Assembly: GCF_044003965.1 (NCBI RefSeq) | Contig: NZ_JBAWKC010000002.1 | Coordinates: 496,001 to 560,000, forward strand | Source of the DNA: Yeosuana aquiaggeris | Lineage (GTDB): Bacteria; Bacteroidota; Bacteroidia; Flavobacteriales; Flavobacteriaceae | DNA: 64,000 nucleotides | Reading direction: 5' to 3' | Shown here: piece after piece, positions 43,192 through 54,100 of the stretch | Position numbering within the stretch: position 1 is the first letter of the stretch | How the letters are laid out: every line of letters begins with the position of its first letter | Made by a program: the position numbers and the translations under genes | Notes under the pieces: generated by a model | The model's input: the letters and a program-made list of their open reading frames with translations, nothing else | Told to the model about the DNA's origin: nothing | The model's database searches: none

Positions 43192-44310
43192 ATGAAAAAA
43201 ACTCTAATTCTAATCATTCTAGGCCTTGTAACAATCCTTTCAGCATGCCAGAATCAAAAAAAAGATTCGCAGGAGAGCAGTAAAAACTTAAAATCAGAGA
43301 ATCAATTTAATCTTCCTGATAGTTTATCATCGAGAAGAATAGCTTTCGTCTTAAACCTTAAACAAAAGGTTGCTGAAAAAGCTTGGCCTGGTTTTGGTGA
43401 AAAGAATACTGAAGGCACATTGATTTACTTTAATGGAAATAATTCTGAAGTATTCTTTCCTAACGCATTGGTAATTAAAACTCTGGATGAGTACACCCAA
43501 TATGGTGAAAATTATTTGTTGACTTCAAGAACAGACAGTATTCCCTATCATATGGAGAACATGTTGAGTTTTGATGAATCAGATGCGTCCCGGTTTTTCT
43601 ATGATAGTCCAGTGGAACAGTATTCTTCAGTCGAAGAAATTGGGAACTACATTCCATCTGTGGAAAGTACAGAAATGTGGTCTACAATGGTTATACATGA
43701 AATGTTTCATCACTATCAGCTGAATAATAAAAACTATAAAACATATGCAAAATCACCTATTAGTGGTTTAGCTTTGAATCCCAATACTTTAATTTCCTTA
43801 TTTAAAGAAGATCAAAACTTCTTACCAATGATTCAAAGTGAAAATGAATACCTCATGCAGGCCCTTTCGGAAGAAGATACAATTGTTCGTGATGAATTGA
43901 TTTCCAAATACTTAAATGCCCGTGAAAGTCGTATACAATTGTATAGCGAAGCGTATCCAGATTTAGAGCAAGTAGAGAATTTTTATGTAATTCAGGAAGG
44001 ATCAGCCAGATATATTGAGTATGAGAGCATGCTAATTCTATCAGATTATGCCAATAATTCTAATTCTACAGTAATTGCGAATGACCCTATGTTTAAATCC
44101 TATTCAGAATTTAAAGAGGTTAATCTTAGTGATAAGGCATTCGACTACCTTACCTACGCAAGTCCTTCTACCTATTATTATGCTATTGGCTTTAATATGA
44201 TGCGTCTTTTAGATGAATTAAAGGTTGAATATAAATCAAAATTGCTGAATAATCCAGACATAGGTTTGCATAACTATTTAGAAGATTACATCAATGCCTT
44301 AACTGATTAG
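43192..44310 (+). CDS. lipoprotein with HExxH metallopeptidase-like motif
   Basis: The 372-residue protein has a lipoprotein signal (ILGLVTILSAC). MVIHEMFHHYQL places H169, E170 and H173 in a zinc HExxH helix. A second acidic helix, YVIQEGSARYIEYE with E269, could give the third ligand of a gluzincin about 100 residues later. No known peptidase family is recognised beyond this. It lies directly before an ABC exporter pair; processing of an exported substrate is possible but unproven. Confidence 0.75.
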   Translation: MKKTLILIILGLVTILSACQNQKKDSQESSKNLKSENQFNLPDSLSSRRIAFVLNLKQKVAEKAWPGFGEKNTEGTLIYFNGNNSEVFFPNALVIKTLDEYTQYGENYLLTSRTDSIPYHMENMLSFDESDASRFFYDSPVEQYSSVEEIGNYIPSVESTEMWSTMVIHEMFHHYQLNNKNYKTYAKSPISGLALNPNTLISLFKEDQNFLPMIQSENEYLMQALSEEDTIVRDELISKYLNARESRIQLYSEAYPDLEQVENFYVIQEGSARYIEYESMLILSDYANNSNSTVIANDPMFKSYSEFKEVNLSDKAFDYLTYASPSTYYYAIGFNMMRLLDELKVEYKSKLLNNPDIGLHNYLEDYINALTD

Positions 44311-44419
44311 AAAAAAATTAAAAACGGTTAAGAAAACGGATATTCATCTTTATTATAAACACTGCAATACTTGAGTAAGTTTTGTAAATTAACCAAAAAT
44401 TAAAAATTATAGACCACAA

Positions 44420-45100
44420 ATGGTTGAAATAAGCAACATAGAAAAATTCTACAAGACAGACGACATCCAAACACTTGCCTTAAACAAATTTTCAATGAAG
44501 GTTAAAGAAGGTGAGTTTGTTGCGATTATGGGACCATCTGGTTGTGGTAAAACAACCCTTCTAAATATCATTGGCTTAGTGGATAATGCAGATGCTGGCA
44601 GTTATTTATTAAATGGTAAAGAGGTATCGCATTTAAACGAAAGAAAACGGTCTAAATTCAGAAAGCAAAACATAGGCTTTGTATTTCAAAGTTTTAACCT
44701 TATCGACAATCGAACGGTTTTTGAAAATGTAGAATTACCCTTAATCTATAATAATGTCAAAAAATCTGAGCGCAAAGAAAAGGTAGAGTCCTTACTGAAA
44801 AAGATGCAAATTATGCACCGGCGAAACCACTATCCTCATCAATTATCTGGAGGTCAGCAGCAGCGGGTTGCTATTGCAAGAGCTGTAGTAAATAATCCTA
44901 AAATTATCCTTGCTGACGAACCTACAGGAAACCTCGATTCTACTAATGGTAACGAGGTTATGGATTTGTTATCCGATTTAAATGATAACGGAACGACCAT
45001 AATCATGGTTACTCATAGTGAACATGATGCGAAGTACAGCCATCGCATTATCAGAATGCTCGATGGCCAAAAAGTGAGCGAAAATATGTTGAAAATTTAA
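44420..45100 (+). CDS. ABC transporter ATP-binding protein, MacB/LolD type
   Basis: The 226-residue single-domain ATPase has Walker A GPSGCGKTT, Q-loop VFQSFNLID, signature LSGGQQQRVAIARA, Walker B IILADEPTGNLD and the switch His in MVTHSEHD. The LDSTNGNEVMDLL and GKEV features match the LolD/MacB exporter ATPases. It precedes the FtsX-like permease by 18 bp, so both are one transporter. Confidence 0.94.
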   Translation: MVEISNIEKFYKTDDIQTLALNKFSMKVKEGEFVAIMGPSGCGKTTLLNIIGLVDNADAGSYLLNGKEVSHLNERKRSKFRKQNIGFVFQSFNLIDNRTVFENVELPLIYNNVKKSERKEKVESLLKKMQIMHRRNHYPHQLSGGQQQRVAIARAVVNNPKIILADEPTGNLDSTNGNEVMDLLSDLNDNGTTIIMVTHSEHDAKYSHRIIRMLDGQKVSENMLKI

Positions 45101-45118
45101 CCCCTTTCGTATTAAACC

Positions 45119-47563
45119 ATGATGTTCACCAACTTTTTAAAGATAGCATGTAGAAACTTGATTAACAATAAGTTGTTCTCGGTCATCAACATCATTGGCA
45201 TTACGGTTGGGTTTAGTTTTTCTCTCCTTATAGGTCTCATAATTTATTATGAATCAACTTTTGAGTATTTCCACAAAGACAAAGACCTTATCTACAGAGT
45301 TGTTTCAGAAACCAAGTCACCCAACGAAACATTCTTTAACTCAGGTGCAACATTAGCCTTAAAAGATGCTATAATAAACAATTCAAACTTTGAGGAGTTA
45401 GGTAGTCTTTTTATGTGGCAACCTAACAAAGTAACCGTAAAAAAAACAGAGAAAACATTTGATACGCCAAAGTATGTTGTCTTTGCAGGACAAGATTACT
45501 TTAAAATTTTTAACTACACATTTTTAGCAGGCAATGCGATAAATCCATTAGAAAATGAATCTAATGTTGTTTTAACTGAAAAAAGTGCTAAAAGGTATTT
45601 TCCAGATTTGGCTTTAAATGAAATTATAGGGAAAACCTTAACTTATGATTCATTAGAAGTAACAATTGCAGCAATTGTAGATAATCTTCCAAAACGAACA
45701 GACCTTGTTTTTCAAGAGTTTATTTCATGGCCAACCATTCTTAAATCTCGGTATAGAAAGCTCGTTGAAGAAAAAAACTGGAACCTTACTACTTCAGATT
45801 CTCAATTGTTTGTAAAGCTTAGACCAAATGCTAACCTTGAAGATATTCAAAAATTATTTGATCGGCTAACTCGTGAAAACAGAAATGATCTTGTTTTAGA
45901 AAATAGTATTACAAACTCTATAAGGCTTCAGCCTTTGTTAGATATGCACTTTAATGAATTATATCAAATCCATAATTGGCAAGATAAGCGTGCAAATAAA
46001 TCATTATTGAAGAATTTTGGACTAATAGCACTGTTTCTATTGTTGTTAGGATGCGCGAATTTTATTAATCTGACAACCGCTCAGGCAACACAACGCGCAA
46101 AAGAAATTGGAATCCTTAAAATATTGGGTTGCAGCAAACAACAATTGATAACACAATTTATGGTAGAGACGTTTTTGTTAGTCCTTGTTTCAGCTGTGAT
46201 TTCTGTTGCGTTAATCGATACCTTATTAATTGTTTTTGCAGATTTTGTTCCTGAAGGGTTAACAATAGACTTTCTTTTTCATTCTGAAATCTTAATTTAT
46301 ATTTTTATTTTGATAGTTTGTATAACATTGCTTTCAGGGTTTTATCCAGCATTTGTGTTATCGAAATATAAACCTGTAAAAATTTTAAAGAACAAGTTTT
46401 TAGTAAGCAATAAAAAAGCAATCCCTAGAAAAATATTAACAGTAATTCAATTCGGCATTGCACAGGTTTTTATAATTGGTGCATTGTTGGTTAATAGTCA
46501 GATTAATTTCATGCTTACAAAGGATATGGGATTTAATAAAGAGACTACAGTATCTGTTTATCAACCCTTAATGGCAAGAAATTTAAATAATTTAAAAACT
46601 CTGGCCAGCAAAATAAAAGAAGTTGAGGCTGTGGAAACATTGACAATGTGTTTTAACCCTCCAGCCTCTAATAATGTATTTTTTAGTGATTTTACACGCA
46701 AAACGGATTCAGCTGATATAACTAAGCAGATGCGATTTCTTTTTGGAGATATAAATTATTTGAATGCATTTGATATTGACTTAATAGCAGGTAGAGAAAG
46801 AAAACATGACACTGTTAAAGAAGTATTAATTAATGAAACAGCTTTAAAAACATTAGGTTTTAATAAACCTGATGATGCCATAAATGAAAAGGTTATTCTT
46901 TATCCCGACACCTTAAAAATAGTTGGTGTTATGAAGGATTTTCACCAGAAATCTCTGCATAATCCAATAGAACCCCTTGTACTACGAGGTGATTGGTATA
47001 ATGCTAAGTTTAGTCAGTTTCAAATGATCAGTATGAAGTTAAAGCCGCTTTCAGGAGGAAGGATTAGTGAAGTCATAAATGAAATAGAAAAAAGGTACAA
47101 AGAAGTCTATCCAAATACAGAAATGAAGTTAGAATTTATGTATAAAACTGTTGAGGATTTTTATAATAGAGAACAGAAAATATCCAAACTTTTAAAATGG
47201 GCATCTGGCTTGTCTATCTTAATTAGTTGTTTGGGGCTTTTAGGTTTGGTCATTTATACTACCAATATGCGTGTAAAAGAAATTGGAATACGAAAAGTGG
47301 TTGGAGCATCGGTTTTAGAAATTTATATGTTGCTTTGTAAGGAATTTATAATTCTTGTTGGTATAGCATTTATTGTTGCTTCACCTATTGCGTATTACCT
47401 GGTGAATCAATGGTTAAATTTATTTACATATAAAGTTTCTTTGAGTATTTCTAATTTCTTAATTGGTGGCCTAATTATGATATTATTTTCATTTGTGGTT
47501 ATGAGTATAACCACTCTGAAAAGGGCGAACTCTAATCCAGTTAATTCATTGAATTTTGATTGA
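45119..47563 (+). CDS. FtsX/MacB-type ABC transporter permease
   Basis: The 814-residue protein has two repeats of MacB-PCD periplasmic domain plus FtsX membrane part. The first helix (LFSVINIIGITVGFSFSLLI) starts the N-terminal half, followed by FtsX helices from about 295. A second membrane start (RKILTVIQFGIAQVFIIGAL) opens the other half, ending in FtsX helices near 690-805. The ATPase-contacting motifs RAKEIGILKILG and RVKEIGIRKVVGAS are present twice. Such Bacteroidota duplex permeases probably export peptides or lipid-linked cargo in mechanotransmission style; the cargo is unknown. Confidence 0.92.
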   Translation: MMFTNFLKIACRNLINNKLFSVINIIGITVGFSFSLLIGLIIYYESTFEYFHKDKDLIYRVVSETKSPNETFFNSGATLALKDAIINNSNFEELGSLFMWQPNKVTVKKTEKTFDTPKYVVFAGQDYFKIFNYTFLAGNAINPLENESNVVLTEKSAKRYFPDLALNEIIGKTLTYDSLEVTIAAIVDNLPKRTDLVFQEFISWPTILKSRYRKLVEEKNWNLTTSDSQLFVKLRPNANLEDIQKLFDRLTRENRNDLVLENSITNSIRLQPLLDMHFNELYQIHNWQDKRANKSLLKNFGLIALFLLLLGCANFINLTTAQATQRAKEIGILKILGCSKQQLITQFMVETFLLVLVSAVISVALIDTLLIVFADFVPEGLTIDFLFHSEILIYIFILIVCITLLSGFYPAFVLSKYKPVKILKNKFLVSNKKAIPRKILTVIQFGIAQVFIIGALLVNSQINFMLTKDMGFNKETTVSVYQPLMARNLNNLKTLASKIKEVEAVETLTMCFNPPASNNVFFSDFTRKTDSADITKQMRFLFGDINYLNAFDIDLIAGRERKHDTVKEVLINETALKTLGFNKPDDAINEKVILYPDTLKIVGVMKDFHQKSLHNPIEPLVLRGDWYNAKFSQFQMISMKLKPLSGGRISEVINEIEKRYKEVYPNTEMKLEFMYKTVEDFYNREQKISKLLKWASGLSILISCLGLLGLVIYTTNMRVKEIGIRKVVGASVLEIYMLLCKEFIILVGIAFIVASPIAYYLVNQWLNLFTYKVSLSISNFLIGGLIMILFSFVVMSITTLKRANSNPVNSLNFD

Positions 47564-47674
47564 AAGGGTTTATGAATATTTATTTATTGATTTTAATTGT
47601 ACCAAATTGGGGCTTTTTATTTGTCAGGCCAATAAAAGTAATGTTCTATAGTATTAAATTAAATAAATCAGAAT

Positions 47675-48610
47675 ATGAAAAAAATAACGATTTATTTAAT
47701 AATTACCTTAGCAACAACGAGCCTTACCTTCGGCCAGCAATATGGCTGCTTCGATTTTACTTGGGAGGGGGTTACAGTTTCAGGTAGATATATTCCCAAG
47801 ACCGTCATGAATGTATCTGTAAATGTTGATGGCTTACCGCATGAATTTACAATGCAATTGGATCTTGGTGCTGTAAAAACCAATTTATATGGGAATTCTT
47901 TCAAGCCCTATATAGACGCATATCCTTCAGTAAAGGATAAAATTGACTCCACCAAGACTTTTATGATGCAGAATGAGAAGAACATCATGTTCGGAGGAAT
48001 GAGACTGAGTATGGGTGATTTAGAATTTAACAATATGGAAATAGGTTTATTCGCAGGATATGGAACTTTAATGACTGCTGATTCAGTAAATACCAAAACT
48101 TCCAAACATATAGGGACAATTGCCCCAGACCTGTTTCAAGATAAAGTATTAATAATTGACTATCCAAATAATAGAATTTGCCTCTCAAAAGAGCTTCCAA
48201 GTGAATATAGTAGTTTGGATTTTCAGGACTTAGTATTAGAGAGCGGACGTATTAAGATACCTTTCAACATCAATGAATGTAGAGAAATGCTAATGTTTGA
48301 TACGGGTTCGAGCATGTTTTCACTGCTGACAACAAAAATTAATGCAAAGCAAATATCGGATGGAATCGTAGCTGATTCGCTAAGCGTAAACAGTTGGGGG
48401 ACTGATATACCAGTTTATGGAAGCAAAATGACAACCCATGTGAAGTTTGGTGGCAAATATTTGCCTGCCGAACTTGTTTATTTTGTTGATAATCCACAGT
48501 TCGATGCTGGCTTTAAACAAATGGGTATTTGGGGGATAACAGGTAACGCCTATTTTTCAAGCAATACTATTATTATTGATTATAGGAATAAAAAAATAGC
48601 GGTTAAATAA
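47675..48610 (+). CDS. secreted retropepsin-like aspartyl protease family protein
   Basis: The 311-residue protein has a signal peptide ending TSLTFGQ. Two aspartic motifs are seen: QLDLGAVKT at D63 (DLG instead of DTG) and LMFDTGSSMFS at D209. A hydrophobic-hydrophobic-Gly partner (GIWGITGNAYF) follows each lobe, as in two-lobe pepsin-like folds of bacteria. The altered first motif questions activity. It is followed by a degraded attC-like element. Confidence 0.7.
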   Translation: MKKITIYLIITLATTSLTFGQQYGCFDFTWEGVTVSGRYIPKTVMNVSVNVDGLPHEFTMQLDLGAVKTNLYGNSFKPYIDAYPSVKDKIDSTKTFMMQNEKNIMFGGMRLSMGDLEFNNMEIGLFAGYGTLMTADSVNTKTSKHIGTIAPDLFQDKVLIIDYPNNRICLSKELPSEYSSLDFQDLVLESGRIKIPFNINECREMLMFDTGSSMFSLLTTKINAKQISDGIVADSLSVNSWGTDIPVYGSKMTTHVKFGGKYLPAELVYFVDNPQFDAGFKQMGIWGITGNAYFSSNTIIIDYRNKKIAVK

Positions 48611-48686
48611 CGCTATAGAACAAAGTAAATGACTTTCATGCCCAGCAAAAGCTGGTCACGCCGCATATACGAGCCGTTGTACTTTC
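48606..48686 (+). repeat. degenerate plus-strand attC-like element
   Basis: TAACGCTATAG near the end of the protease gene, a central CCAGC-AAAA-GCTGG hairpin (48641-48654) and GCATATACGAGCCGTTGTAC at about 48666-48685. The last matches family C R' ends. The left box is weak. Confidence 0.45.
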
Positions 48687-48740
48687 GGTATTCTTTATTA
48701 ATTTCATTACATTGCAACCAAATATATCATTATTCACTAT

Positions 48741-50291
48741 ATGAAAATCTTTTCTAAAATTTTTATCACAGCATTCCTCTTTATAGGATTATCCGCAACC
48801 AGCCAAACCTTGCCGCAAGCGCTTGCGAAAATCAAGACAGAAGGCTTTCAAAAATCAGAGGTTATATCTCTAATTACAGACTTGTCTGATGTCTATGGCC
48901 CACGATTGACGGGAACAAACCAATATTACACCGCTGCGGAATGGGCAAAGAAAACCATGGAAAATTGGGGAATGGACAAGGTCTATTTTGAAAATTATTG
49001 TGATGATTGTATGGGATGGGAAGTGAAATCATTTAACGTAGAAATGATAGAACCAGCTTATATGAAAATACAGGCCTATCCGTATGCGTGGACAGAACCC
49101 TCAAATGGGGTACAAATAGGCGATTTAATATGGATAGAAAGTTATGCTGATTTAGAAAATGTAAAACAAAAATGGAGCGGAAAATTAAAAGGAAAAACCA
49201 TATTGATGGGAGCTGCGCCAAAACAAAATATGCTATTTGAACCACTTTCAACACGATTTACTAAAGACCAAATTGAGGACGCTCAAAAATCAATTGTTAC
49301 TGCGCCAAATAATTCGTTAGATCCTTCTGCTTCAGATATTGATTTAGTTGAAGATGACGAGGCGTTTGAAATCTATAAGAGAAAGGATGACGCCTTTTTT
49401 GCCTTCTTAAAAGCAGAAGGGGCCATGAATGTTATGGCAACAAGGCCTTTATTTCCAGGTATTATTCATCCAGGTGGCACCTATAATTATAAAAAAACGG
49501 ATGCAAAACCAATCCCTTATTTTGCAATTTCACCAGAAAATTTCGGAAAACTACAACGCTTAATAGTCAAAGGAATCAATCCAAAAATTAAATTCAATTT
49601 AGATTCAGAACTCTATTTAAAACCTGAAAATAATGTAAATATTATCGGAGAAATTATAGGTTCAGACCCAAAATTAAAAGATGAAGTTGTTATGGTTGGT
49701 GCTCACTTCGACTCTTGGCATTCAGCATCTGGCACGACAGATAATGGCGCAGGTTCTGCCGTAATGATGGAAGTGATGCGAATTCTCAAAGCGTCTGGAT
49801 TAAAACCAAAGCGAACCATTAGAATTGCCCTTTGGGGAGGAGAGGAACAGGGGTATTTAGGTTCTATGGCGTATGCAGAAAATCACTATGGAAAATTAAA
49901 GGAAACCAAAAGAAAAAATGAAGTTGAAAAAATTTCGGCCTATCTAAATATGGATAATGGTGCTGGTCAAATGCGAGGCATCTTTTTACAGGGAAATGAA
50001 GCTGTCAGACCAATTTTTGAAGAGATGCTAAAGCCCTACGCAAATTTAGATGTGAATGCTTTAACCATTGAAAACACAGGCGGAACAGATCATGTGGTTT
50101 TTGATTATTACAAGATACCTGCGTTTCAAATCATTCAAGATGAATTGAATTATAGCACAGTAACGCACCACACTAATTTAGATGTTTTAGAATATGTTCC
50201 AGAACGCGATATGATGATAAATGCTACCGTACTAGCGTCATTGGTATATCAAATTGCGCAAGAGGATGTGCGTTTGCCAAGGGAAGATTAA
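48741..50291 (+). CDS. secreted M28 family zinc metallopeptidase
   Basis: This 516-residue protein has a signal peptide ending LSATSQ. The M28 core shows metal and catalytic segments HFDSWHSASGTTDNGAGSAV, LWGGEEQGYLGSMAY, NMDNGAGQMRG and THHTNLDVLEYVPERD, with a PA-like insert at about 130-260. It is unlike the cassette-borne M28 gene at 25.7 kb in most of its sequence. It probably degrades peptides outside the cell. It is the last gene of the co-oriented group; a remnant DUF6090 start overlaps its 3' end on the other strand. Confidence 0.9.
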   Translation: MKIFSKIFITAFLFIGLSATSQTLPQALAKIKTEGFQKSEVISLITDLSDVYGPRLTGTNQYYTAAEWAKKTMENWGMDKVYFENYCDDCMGWEVKSFNVEMIEPAYMKIQAYPYAWTEPSNGVQIGDLIWIESYADLENVKQKWSGKLKGKTILMGAAPKQNMLFEPLSTRFTKDQIEDAQKSIVTAPNNSLDPSASDIDLVEDDEAFEIYKRKDDAFFAFLKAEGAMNVMATRPLFPGIIHPGGTYNYKKTDAKPIPYFAISPENFGKLQRLIVKGINPKIKFNLDSELYLKPENNVNIIGEIIGSDPKLKDEVVMVGAHFDSWHSASGTTDNGAGSAVMMEVMRILKASGLKPKRTIRIALWGGEEQGYLGSMAYAENHYGKLKETKRKNEVEKISAYLNMDNGAGQMRGIFLQGNEAVRPIFEEMLKPYANLDVNALTIENTGGTDHVVFDYYKIPAFQIIQDELNYSTVTHHTNLDVLEYVPERDMMINATVLASLVYQIAQEDVRLPRED

Positions 50292-50356
50292 AGGCTAATA
50301 CCTGATTTATTTTTTTTCATAAAGTTGTAATGGATTTTTCTAAATAATTTTATCAT
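50288..50356 (-). pseudogene. 5' remnant of a DUF6090 gene (outside island)
   Basis: The frame reads MIKLFRKIHYNFMKKNKSGI then SL and stop, matching DUF6090 starts up to the NKxGK position. It has the conserved leader (CATTATAACTAACCCTTAAC) and follows the attC-like element at 50381-50512, exactly as the intact copies do in the island. Confidence 0.7.
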
Positions 50357-50380
50357 TGGTTAAGGGTTAGTTATAATGAA

Positions 50381-50512
50381 GCACAACATTTATGTATAAG
50401 AATAGTGCGGTTTTGTGTGCGAGGATTTTCCACCGTAAACCGAAGATAGCAAATTTTTGAGGACTTTCCGAGAATAAAGTTAGAAGCAATGAACTATAGC
50501 CGGTGTTGTAAA
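50381..50512 (-). repeat. attC-like element outside the island (family A, worn hairpin)
   Basis: Left end GCACAACATTTATGTATAAG and the following GAATAGTGCGGTTTTGTGTG and GAGGATTTTCC match family A (element 19). The right end is CTATAGCCGGTGTTGTAAAA. The second hairpin arm is lost. It follows the stop of the 50516 gene. Confidence 0.7.
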
Positions 50513-50515
50513 ACA

Positions 50516-51192
50516 TTATTCTATTCTATAAAGTTCAAATTTATATTCTTGTTTTTTCCATTTCATTCTAATTATATAGGAATTTGTTGTGCTTGAAATC
50601 AGTTCATATTCATATTTGTCACCTTTTTCGCTTAAAGCACTTTTAAATGGGTCGTTACTTTCTTTGAATATTAAATCAAAACGACAATCATCAATCCATA
50701 CTATATCTAGAAAAGAATAAGTCTTTCCGTTTTTCATTCTTTCCATCAAAATTTGATCTTTTATAGAAACAAAAGTTGTATCCTTTATCATTGAATTTGG
50801 AGTTGAATTCAAATAATAAAACTCTCCTTTTTTTAGCCTGCTACAATCAAGATTTTCTTTTGGCACAAAATCTTTTTCCATCTTATTTATTGGGTCTGTC
50901 AAATAAGGAATAATATAATCACATTCTTTTGCGATTGCTACACCAATTTCGTTAGCGATTTTATTAAAATCAATTTCACCCCATCATTTTCATGCTATAA
51001 TCAGCTTTAAATGAGTTGGTTAAATCAAAAAGCATATTTGCTTTGCTGGTTCGACATTCCTTATTTTTCAAGGAAAATTTAAAACCTTCTGGAAACATGA
51101 TGTTTTGAAACACCCTTTTGTCATTATAGTTTAAAGAAACATAGAATTCACTGGGGTTTTCAGGGATTTTAAATAATTTTTTTAGGTCTGTT
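50516..51192 (-). pseudogene. 5'-truncated, frameshifted cassette gene of unknown function
   Basis: An intact 3' part (50516-50902) reads from a non-ATG start. Its frame continues upstream as EIDFNKIANEIGVAIAKECD to about 50979. Dropping one base of the CCCC run at 50979-50982 would join it to MKMMG (ATG at 50993) and to an open frame that runs on to 51192, reading KLFKIPENPSEFYVSLNYND then NIMFPEGFKFSLKNKECRT. That frame has no start codon, so the 5' end seems lost at the junction with the regulator gene. The C-terminus (RLKKGEFYYLNSTPN, VWIDDCRFDLIFKE) resembles small unassigned Flavobacteriia proteins. A real shorter protein is possible. Confidence 0.5.
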
Positions 51193-54100
51193 TTAATCCT
51201 TTATCAGCAATATATTTAGTGGCTGTTTTTCCTATATGTTTTTTAAATAAGAGGTTGAAATGAGCATAGCTATTGATTCCAACTGCTTCCATTGCTTCTT
51301 GTATTCGGTCACAACCCTCATCAAACATTTTTGTAGCATACTGCATTTTTATATTATTTATAAATGAGGTTGTTGTTTGTCCCAATAATGCTTTCAATTT
51401 TCGATGAAGCTGCATTCTGCTAAGTCCAATTTCTGCAGCAAAATCCTTTGTCGAAAATTCTGGACTACTAATGTTATCTTCAATGATTTTTGAAATTTTT
51501 GTTATAAGTTTCTGGTCATATGGTGAATAGTGTTTTTTTACTTCGATGGTGATATTTTGTGTAATTAAAAATTCTCTAAATTTATTTCGAGTGTTCAAAA
51601 TATTTACAATCTTTTGATGAAGTGATGAAGTATTAAAAGGTTTTGTAATATAATCCCAAGCACCAGCTTCAAGACCTATTTTGATATGTTCCTCTGCTGT
51701 TTTAGCAGTTAGTAAAAGAATAGGAATATGTGATGTCTTAATATTTTTCTTTAGCTCTTTACACATTTCAATACCATCTATTTCAGGCATCATTATATCG
51801 CTTATAATAATATCAGGCAAGTGGTTAACTGCTTGTTTAATTCCTTCAAGGCCATTTGATGCCTCCAATATTGTATAATGTGATTTCAGACTGTTTTTTA
51901 GATAGGCACGTAAATCATGATCATCTTCAATAATCAGAATACTCTCCCGTTTTTCTGAACTTTCTTTTTTTGGTTCATCAAATTCGATTGATACATCACT
52001 GAATGAATTGATTGATTTAATTGCTTGCGAAAGTTCGTTATTTTCATAGTCATTTTCAGAGACAGGAATTGTTACAATAAATTCTGCTCCCCCATAATTA
52101 CTATCCGTGACATTAATATCTCCTTTGTGTGCTCTTACTAATTGATAACTTAAATGAAGTCCAATTCCTGATGAAGAGCGATCTTTACCATGAACAAAAC
52201 GTTCAAAGACCCTTATTTTTTCTTTATCAGGTATTCCTTTTCCACTATCTTTAATAATGATACTTGCAATCTTCCTGTTCTTTTTCCAAATGGGTTTTAA
52301 TTCAATTTCAATAATCCCTTTTTTAGGAGTGAATTTAAAGGCGTTAGACAACAAGTTGTATAGAACTTTTTCAATGACATCTTTGTCAAAAAAACACTCG
52401 AACGAATCCGGTGTTATAACATTCAAGTTAATCTCCTCCCTTTTTGCCTGCCACAAAAATGCTTTAGTTGTTTCCTGTGTGAAATCAGCAAGATCATTAT
52501 AAGATACTTTTAGAATATTAAGATTAGCATTTACTTTTCTAAAATCCAATAACTGATTAACCAAAAACATCATTCGTTTAGTATTACGCTTAACTATCTG
52601 AAAACAAAAATCGCGATGTTCTTTGCTTAAAGTAGACTCCATAAGGTCGTTTAGAGGACCAATAATGAGTGATAATGGTGTTTTGAATTCATGCGCTACA
52701 TCAGTAAAAAAAGTGAGTTTAAGTTCATTGATTTCTTGATCCTTGTTATGTTGGATGTTTTCCAGTTCTAATTCATGTTTTAGTTTCTGTCTATTATTAA
52801 GAAAAAAAATAAAACTTAAAATAACGCCTGATATTAATGCAACATAAAAAAAATAGGCCCATATGGAAAACCAAGGAGCAGGTAATATTCTGATAATAAT
52901 TTTTTTCGGGTTACCACTCCAAACTCCATCATTGTTTGCTGCTTCAACATTAAAAGTATAACTCCCTTGTTTTAAATTTGAGTAAGTTGCAAATTGATGA
53001 TTTCCAACAATATGTATCCATTCTTTATCATATCCATCTAATTTATATTTAAACATGTTTTCGGAGGCGTTAGCGTAATTAGTGCCAGCAAATTCAAATA
53101 GAAAATTATTTTGTTTGTAATTTAAAGTAAGTTCTTTAGTTAGGTTTATTGATTTCTGAAGTACTTTTTGACCAAAATAACTTTTCTCTGGAGAAATACT
53201 AATGTTGTGAATTTTAAAATCAGAAATTGCAACATCCGTTTTATAAGGATTATCTGTTATTTCAATAGGATCAAAATAGTTTATCCCATGAATGCTTCCA
53301 AAAAATAATTTGCCATCCTCATCTTTTCCAACGGCTTCAGTAAATGTGCTAGATTGTAACCCGTCTTTATAAGTATAACGCCGTACATTATTTTTATCCA
53401 TATCAAAACGAATAAGTCCCTGTGAATTGGTAAGCCAAAGATTACCTCTTTCATCCTCAAGAATCCCCATAATTTTTCTGTTAACAATACCGTCAATAGA
53501 AATTTGGCTAATTTTATTTGAATCAATTGGTTTTCTTAAAAGACCTGCATCTGTTCCAATCCATAGGGTTCCGTCTTTACTTTTAAGAAAGCACCAAATA
53601 GTGTTGTTTGTAATATGGTAACTATTTTGCATGGATTCATTATAAACTTCTAGAGAAATAAAATGACCTTCACTTGTCAAATTTAGTTTGTAAAGCCCGT
53701 CGGAAATAGTTCCAATCCAAATACAACTGGCATCCTTGTCATAGAGTAAGCTAAAAATTCTTTTACCTCTTAAAATTTCTGTTTGAGGGTATAAATAATG
53801 TATCCAGTCAGTATTATCACCATTTCTAACAATAAGTCCTGAAAATGAACCAAAATAAATGTGGCTGTTTCCATCTTCACATATTGAAGAAACTTCTAGT
53901 GGGAAAATAGGATCATGCCTAGTAATTAATTTATCCTGTCTTAAAGACAAATCCTTTTTGTCTTTTAAAAATAAACCTAAATCTGATCCGATAAAAACTG
54001 TTTCCTTGATTTTAGTAAGGTAAAGCGGATCAAAATTGACCTCTGTATTAATTCTTTGAGTGTTTTTGTTTTTGAATGAATATTGAAAACAACCTTCATT

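Noticed and set aside
47560..47787. A 75-codon frame overlapping the start of the retropepsin-like gene
   Set aside because: It shares no family, and it overlaps the signal peptide of the clear 47675 gene in another frame.
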